Shown here: positions 58,813 through 64,000 of the stretch, in pieces
Position numbering within the stretch: the stretch's first letter is position 1
Layout: every line of letters starts with the position of its first letter
Source: Druceiella hillmani
Taxonomy: Eukaryota > Arthropoda > Insecta > Lepidoptera > Hepialidae
Direction: 5' to 3'
Assembly: GCA_039881145.1 (NCBI GenBank)
Contig: JAYKKI010000015.1
Location: forward strand, 27,803,501 to 27,867,500
DNA length: 64,000 nucleotides
Program-made: the position numbers and the translations under genes
Notes under the pieces: generated by a model
What the model was told of the DNA's origin: nothing
Databases searched by the model: none
Seen by the model: the letters and a program-made list of their open reading frames with translations, nothing else

Positions 58813-60397
58813 GATAATATTGAAGAACACTAAAAAAAAAAAAGAATTTTGCTTTTAGTACTAAATATGATTATAGGTGTCTGCAGGTGGATTAATAAAC
58901 TAACTGTATAAATAATAAAATATCTGCCATAGATGACAATGATCAACTTACGAGAAAGCGTTTAAAAAATATTTCAAAAAAAAAACCAAAGAAAAATATT
59001 GAAAGCCACTTTTGAATTACAAGATAAGTATATAATTTATTCTGCAGACCTAGAAACTCAACCCAACAATATCCGGTAAAAATGTACTCTTAGAGTGGTA
59101 GTCGTAATCCAGGTAGAAATGTTTCTTTAGCAAGAATAATATCAATGGAAATCTTTTTCACAACCAATAAATTTAAAATTCTGCATACACAAATCTGTAA
59201 AAGTTTTAAACGAGTTAGTTATTTTTTTCTTTACTTCATAATACTAATGTTCATTAATGGTTGGTGTATCTAAATAGCAACAGTAATTGGATATACTCAT
59301 ATCAACAAAATAATGCAAAATCAAGTGCGAAAATGTTCTCATGTCTTTAACGATACGTAGATTTCTGTAACTTGCTGACCCAAGAGAAGTCATAGTCAAA
59401 TTGTATTGCTAATGTGGATATAGTTGGCGTAAAAAGATAAATCAATAAAGACTATGTGTTAATATGTGTTAATGACGTGAATCCAAGTTGGTCTTGCAAA
59501 TTCTCGTACCGTACGTAGTTGCAATATTCTATAAAAAAGCGGTGATTATGTAGGTCTAAAGGTAGATTTTAAAATATATTTCAATTTTTCCTCGATTGAT
59601 ACCCCCAAACTAAATTCTAACACTAACCAGCTCATGGCTCTGAATTGCATTCTATAGAAAATTATTTACCTTGTACATCCAAATACGAAATTATGGAATG
59701 AATGAAATATAAATATTCATTGTGCGCCTTCAGTTCTGCCTTCAGTATTAGTATTTGTTAAAGTGCCATTGTGTAAGGTAATATACGGGTTAAAATCCCT
59801 TTTACTGCATCCCATATCTCCTTATCTCTTCCTTATTTCTGACGTGTCACATATCTCATTTTATTTAGACTTTTATTTTATTTGTACTTTAGCTACTTAT
59901 TCGTGTATGAATGTCTTTACAAACATTAACATGTCCATATTAGTCATTTAGTTTACTCAGGAGAATCGAGCCCAAATCGATAGGAAACGCTTAGCCAATA
60001 AGAAATTTAACCTTTTATTGAACATAATTCGACAATGAGATATTTTCAACATTCATTTTGTGCAGAAACCAAAAATGTGTAACCAAAACAATAAGTATAA
60101 ATAAACAAAACATTCGTTAGAAGATATCGTGAAAGAAATAGTCATACAAAAAGTTTTAAGCGTTGAAAGTATGTTTGATACTTTGCAGTCACGACTTGCT
60201 AACCTATCTTGCTCAAACACGTTCCATTTTAAAACGTAGCTAAACTAATACAATTACTCCTACCCAACAAAGTCGTCTAAAATCATAAGCACGCCACGTT
60301 ACAACTGCAAAAATCGTTAAAACCACAAAGATTCCATCTCCGAAAAACAGTTCCCACAAAACTCGAGTGAGATAATCAGCGACGAAATTATTTGGAC
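58813..60397. other. AT-rich non-coding DNA, nothing recognised
   Basis: No repeat or coding signal identified. GC begins to rise near 60240. Confidence 0.5.
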
Positions 60398-60830
60398 AAG
60401 TAGGTACGCGGGCGGCGGGCGCGCAAGTAGGCACGCGGGCAAATAAGCCGGGCTACATTTAAATTTTTATCTCGACATCGATAAGGATCGGGCGGGCCGG
60501 GACAAACGGGCCGCCCGCGGCCTCTCAAACGCCGTCCAGCTTCCCTACAAGGTCTCGCCGCCCGCTCGCTCATTAAGCGGGGTAATTGTTCTAGCACGAC
60601 GTCGCGTGTGAGATACCCGACATGTGTATGGGACGGCGGAGCGCGAAACTCGCGCGGTTCTCTCTCCGCGTGCGCGCCTACTCGCCCGCCTCTCGAGTGC
60701 GCGCTCTGAAGTGGCCAGTGGCTGTCGTCGCGCTGTTTGAACACCGCGAAGTCTGTTAAGTTGACTCGGAGCGGACTTTGAAAAGTGTTGACTTGTTGAA
60801 TGGACGGTCGTGATCGTGTGTAAATTCTTA
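60398..60830 (+). promoter_or_regulatory. CpG-dense island; candidate promoter and 5'-untranslated exon
   Basis: The strongest CpG island of the window (60398-60750): GGTACGCGGGCGGCGGGCGC, GGGCCGCCCGCGGCCTCTC, ACGACGTCGCGTGTGAG, TCTCCGCGTGCGCGCCTACT. AAGTAGG(T/C)ACGCGGGC is duplicated 27 bp apart (60398, 60425). GC falls steadily after 60750, as in many insect 5'-untranslated exons. GCCAGTGG near 60714-60721 is a weak initiator-like word, and CGTGTGTAAAT at 60815-60825 could be a splice donor (GT at 60820). A short ATG frame near 60799 stops after seven codons. The 118-codon minus-strand frame (60744-60388) begins at GTG and is Arg/Pro-rich as expected from random GC-rich DNA. Direction and exon status are inference. 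Confidence 0.45.
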
Positions 60831-62122
60831 CGATTGCATGTGAATATTCTGCGATGTGTGGTTATTTATGAATGTTAGTTCGTTATTTTACATATAAATG
60901 AAACAAATGGACATTTTAAATGTTATGACTAGAATGTCTCTCTCATATCGAACATGGCAAGAAGTTTACTTTAACTTTAACATTTACAAATGTAGCAGAA
61001 AATCAGAGATGACTGGTATCATGAAATATTTAGAAATGTACAGCTTTCTTATCCAACTCGTAGAGCCAATAAAGCTTTCGATAAATTAGTCATATTGACA
61101 AATTTAGAAATATTACAAACAATCTACCCGAAATCGAAGGCAATTATTAATTAATAGACACTAAACCACTTAAAACACTTATACTGTATTTAGGGTGTCA
61201 GTCCAGAAAAAGAAAATATAAAAATTCAATACAGGGATTAACATCGAGTTGAACAATACAAAAAGGTTAACGAGCAACTACCGACAATTATTCCTCTGGA
61301 ACAATATGACGTTATTAAAATAGATATTTTCAATGGAGACTTTATTAATAGGAAGCTGTATTAGAACTCGTAATAACAGATAACCTGTCGAAAAGAGGGT
61401 CAAATATCACTTGGTCTTTGCTGCCTACCTCGTCGTAGCAGACGTTAACCTAATAATAAGTTAGACATTATTGCAAATATTAAAACAATATTTGTGGTGA
61501 TACAAAATTGTACAAGACAATAAAAATAATTATTGTACCAATTATTTTATTGTATTGCATTCAAATAAATAGCTACGTCTACAGAAAACCAAAAAAGGTA
61601 AGGACAAGGACGTATCGCCATTTTCATTACTTTTTAACCTCCATCAATACCTTCTCATACATCGAATACACACCATCCCTTAAGTACACTCCTGAAATAT
61701 TTCGTCTTTGTGAAGTTATTCCCATAAATATTTTCCATTTTCCTCTTCCGATATTACACGTGGTCATTCTTATGCATGCTTTTTCATTGCATTGTTCCTA
61801 CTTGGTCTGTAGCGAACACAAAATTACTTAATGTGACCATGTTGATTGTGAGATAAATATTCGAAATTAACAGTTTTTTAAACGCAACTGCCAAGTCTCC
61901 TTTTTACGTCAATGTATAGAAAATTCACTTGAAGAATAAAATCTATATTCTAAAATGAGCGTTGTAAAACTTGGGTTTGGTCAATTGTCAACAATTATGA
62001 TTGAGAGGATAACATTGGTAATAAGCACAGTGCCAAATAATATTTACTTAGGTACAGTTTTATGTTCACTATATTAAAACTATTTAATTTATTAAGAAAC
62101 TTTTCTCCCTATATTATATATA

Positions 62123-62126
<4 letters not shown>
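60831..62126. other. AT-rich non-coding DNA
   Basis: The frame 60898-61089 (ATG) and the frame 61508-61831 (TTG) have no domain. AAAAAAGGTAAGGAC at about 61592 resembles a splice donor but has no supporting exon. Confidence 0.45.

Positions 62127-62164
<38 letters not shown>
62127..62164. repeat. (AT)19 microsatellite
   Basis: Uninterrupted AT tract after TATATAATAC. Confidence 0.95.
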
Positions 62165-62167
<3 letters not shown>

Positions 62168-62429
62168 ACCAAATATTTTAGTAGGAATTACGGTAAACAT
62201 TCTTTTGACTTTCAAACCCGACTCGTAAATTAGAAAAGAAAAATTAATGAACCGTGCCTTTTATGATACCTTCATCAGTTGCAAATCTGGTAAAAATAAG
62301 TTTATCGAGCACGGAAATGAGGCAAAACATATTTTTAAAACATACTTATAAGTATTTAAAACATGTGAAATTTGCTACACGTGGCAAATTATTATGAGAA
62401 AATAATCAGTCATTATCAGCAGCGAATAT

Positions 62430-62790
62430 AAACCTCAAGAGCACGCTTCAACCTGCTGACCGGCCGACCTAATCCCCCATCAACATGCGCACCGCACACA
62501 ATCTGATTTCTGATTGTTTTTACGCCACGCACCTCTATCGTACCTTAATGCCAACCTAAGGACAGTTTAAAACTAAACACTGGCATCGGCGACGAATGGC
62601 TGTATTGTCAATTCAATGTACTCAAAACGTGTCGAGTTAGCTGTACAAGTCGTGAACGGAATTAAGCGCTGGCAGTCATTATGGGAATATCTTTGTGTTT
62701 AATTGGAGACTGCTGGATGATGTTTCTATAGATATTCTGATCGCGTCTCTTGCAGGACGTTCGCGTCGCGTTACGCAAATCATCAGGATG
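62430..62790. promoter_or_regulatory. GC-richer island, putative conserved non-coding element
   Basis: Balanced, non-repetitive sequence over about 350 bp: CAACCTGCTGACCGGCCGAC, GCATCGGCGACGAATGGCTG, GAATTAAGCGCTGGCAGTCA. TCTGATCGCGTCTCTTGCAG ends at about 62756 and would make a good splice acceptor, followed by GACGTTCGCGTCGCG. The downstream frame closes quickly, so any exon would be untranslated or in an unrecognised frame. A conserved non-coding element is the more cautious call. Confidence 0.4.
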
Positions 62791-63480
62791 TTTACGTATA
62801 TAATGTTGACCGTTTGATTATTTATCTCTAATGGACGATACGACTACTGCTTGCTGGTATATACAAACTTGTAGAGTACAAGAATCTTGGCTGAGTGAGA
62901 GATTGATGGTTTATGCACCACGGTCGCGGCAATGGTTAATCTTCTAAGAAAGCAGATCATATTTCTTATCAAGGTGGTTGTATACGCATAATAACAATTT
63001 ATTTACCTACTTAGATTGATATATTTGGTCGTGGCTTAGAATACCATGTTGCAGTTTAAAAGAAAAATTAATTTGATGCATGTTTCATATTCATTTAAAC
63101 GGTCACAGTCATTTCCATTTTTAATAATAGCCAAATTTAACAACATACATGCAATAAACACCGATAACTAATCAGAAACATTACTTTAATACAATGTATA
63201 TTTATAATTTATCGAACAATTTGAATTTGTAGAAGTCGCAATTAAGACATATGAGAAATATAAGGCAATATAATTTGACCATTAATCTTTCAGCACTATA
63301 ATATGAACTACAAAAGTCCCTTATAGCGCATTCTCACGTTTCAACCATACGCTAAACATTGTTTGCCAAAGTAGGTACTCATATAGTGCTGATGATAATT
63401 ACTGTTAATAATCCATTTTAACCATCGATACGTGAGATGCGCTAATAGTTGTTAAACAATCTATCGTGAATATGCTTTCT
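62791..63480. other. AT-rich non-coding DNA, nothing recognised
   Basis: No feature found. Confidence 0.5.
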
Positions 63481-63535
63481 TAAATAAGATACCCATATTT
63501 ATTAAAAAATTTAAATAAGGTATCCATATTTATTA
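63481..63535. repeat. 31-bp tandem duplication
   Basis: TAAATAAGATACCCATATTT (63481) recurs as TAAATAAGGTATCCATATTT (63512) with two substitutions, each followed by ATTA. Confidence 0.88.
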
Positions 63536-64000
63536 CGAATTATCCTTTTGCCTGTTTATAGCGACCTTATAACTTTTGAAATTTTAGATTGTGTAACATC
63601 ACTTATATGGGACAAATTATCATTACTAGTGGCCACCCAGCGGATGAAATTCTACCGTAATTCATTAAATTTTTAAGTTTGAACGTCATTAGTTTACGTG
63701 AAACTCATTCAGTCAATCTGACATTTTCTCACCTATTAGTATACAGATATAAATTAAATAGTATAACACTTTTCTTTCTAACCTATATATAGAAAAATAT
63801 TCTCAGAATATTTTTGAATTTTCAATGGCACATTAATTAAAAAAGACGCAAGCATAAAAAATGTATTTATAAATATATTAAATTAAAGTAAATATCTGAG
63901 AACATAACAAGATTTTTTCTCTTAAACAGATTAAAATATACAGATATGTAACATTTCAAAATATAAAAGAAATAACCTCACGAGGGTTGTGTTTTACTAT
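63536..64000. other. AT-rich non-coding DNA to the window edge
   Basis: Nothing recognised. Confidence 0.5.

Noticed and set aside
60388..60744. 118-codon minus-strand frame in the CpG island
   Set aside because: GTG first codon, Arg/Pro/Ala-rich composition expected from random GC-rich DNA, no domain, and the frame runs into AT-rich DNA.
61508..61831. 107-codon frame that looks like a secreted peptide
   Set aside because: The first codon is TTG, which is not a plausible start in a nuclear insect gene, and no upstream ATG is in frame.
62736..62790. Coding exon after an acceptor-like TCTCTTGCAG
   Set aside because: The downstream frames close within a few dozen codons and match nothing; retained only as a note in the island entry.

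Overview
The window looks like nuclear DNA of an insect, most likely a moth or butterfly (Lepidoptera). It is strongly AT-rich and carries long (TA)n tracts and decayed insect-type transposons. Several short fragments resemble repeats that I know from memory as common in lepidopteran genomes (for example 41326-41430 and around 23050). This assignment is an inference: there is no rRNA, tRNA or host protein to anchor it. Nothing suggests a bacterial, plasmid or phage sequence. I found no convincing host protein-coding exon. The longest open frames are short, often begin at GTG or TTG, and fall in palindromes, (TA)n tracts or GC-rich non-coding islands.

Layout. Positions 1-6449 are the right-hand part of a 220-bp satellite (about 75% AT, roughly 28 monomers) that runs off the left edge. 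Its diagnostic variants show multi-monomer block duplications. From 6450 to about 32700 lies AT-rich DNA studded with transposon debris: two 28-29 bp perfect hairpins (7968-8031, 8890-8964), a decayed Tc1/mariner-type transposase (about 9190-10300, +), a decayed protein of an uncharacterised multicopy family (17770-18316, -), a three-unit minisatellite (18989-19330), a non-LTR reverse transcriptase remnant with a probable 3'-UTR (21569-22205, +), and a 112-bp-arm palindrome (30674-30900) built from that same 3'-UTR-like sequence.

From about 12 kb onward, but mostly after 33 kb, compact GC-rich islands of 100-450 bp interrupt the AT-rich background (12207-12345, 14880-15190, 16700-16850, 25130-25250, 29940-30130, 33180-33500, 34150-34530, 36120-36330, 37770-37910, 40745-41030, 42100-42350, 46430-46720, 49430-49680, 57590-57800, 60398-60830, 62430-62790). 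They lack credible reading frames but hold recognisable factor motifs: an RFX-type X-box, a CACGTG/TGACGTGA cluster, and homeodomain cores spaced one helical turn apart. The simplest reading is a gene desert or very large intron(s) of a regulated gene, with conserved non-coding elements. The CpG-dense 60398-60830 island is the best candidate for a promoter and 5'-untranslated exon on the + strand.

The right half also has further repeats: a four-unit minisatellite (51858-52345), a 263-bp inverted-repeat element (52653-52915), a (TA)n hairpin element (58242-58324) and an adjacent element with repeated GGCGAC/GTCGCC inverted motifs (58399-58812). Family assignments of the degraded proteins rest on motifs read by eye and should be checked by profile search.
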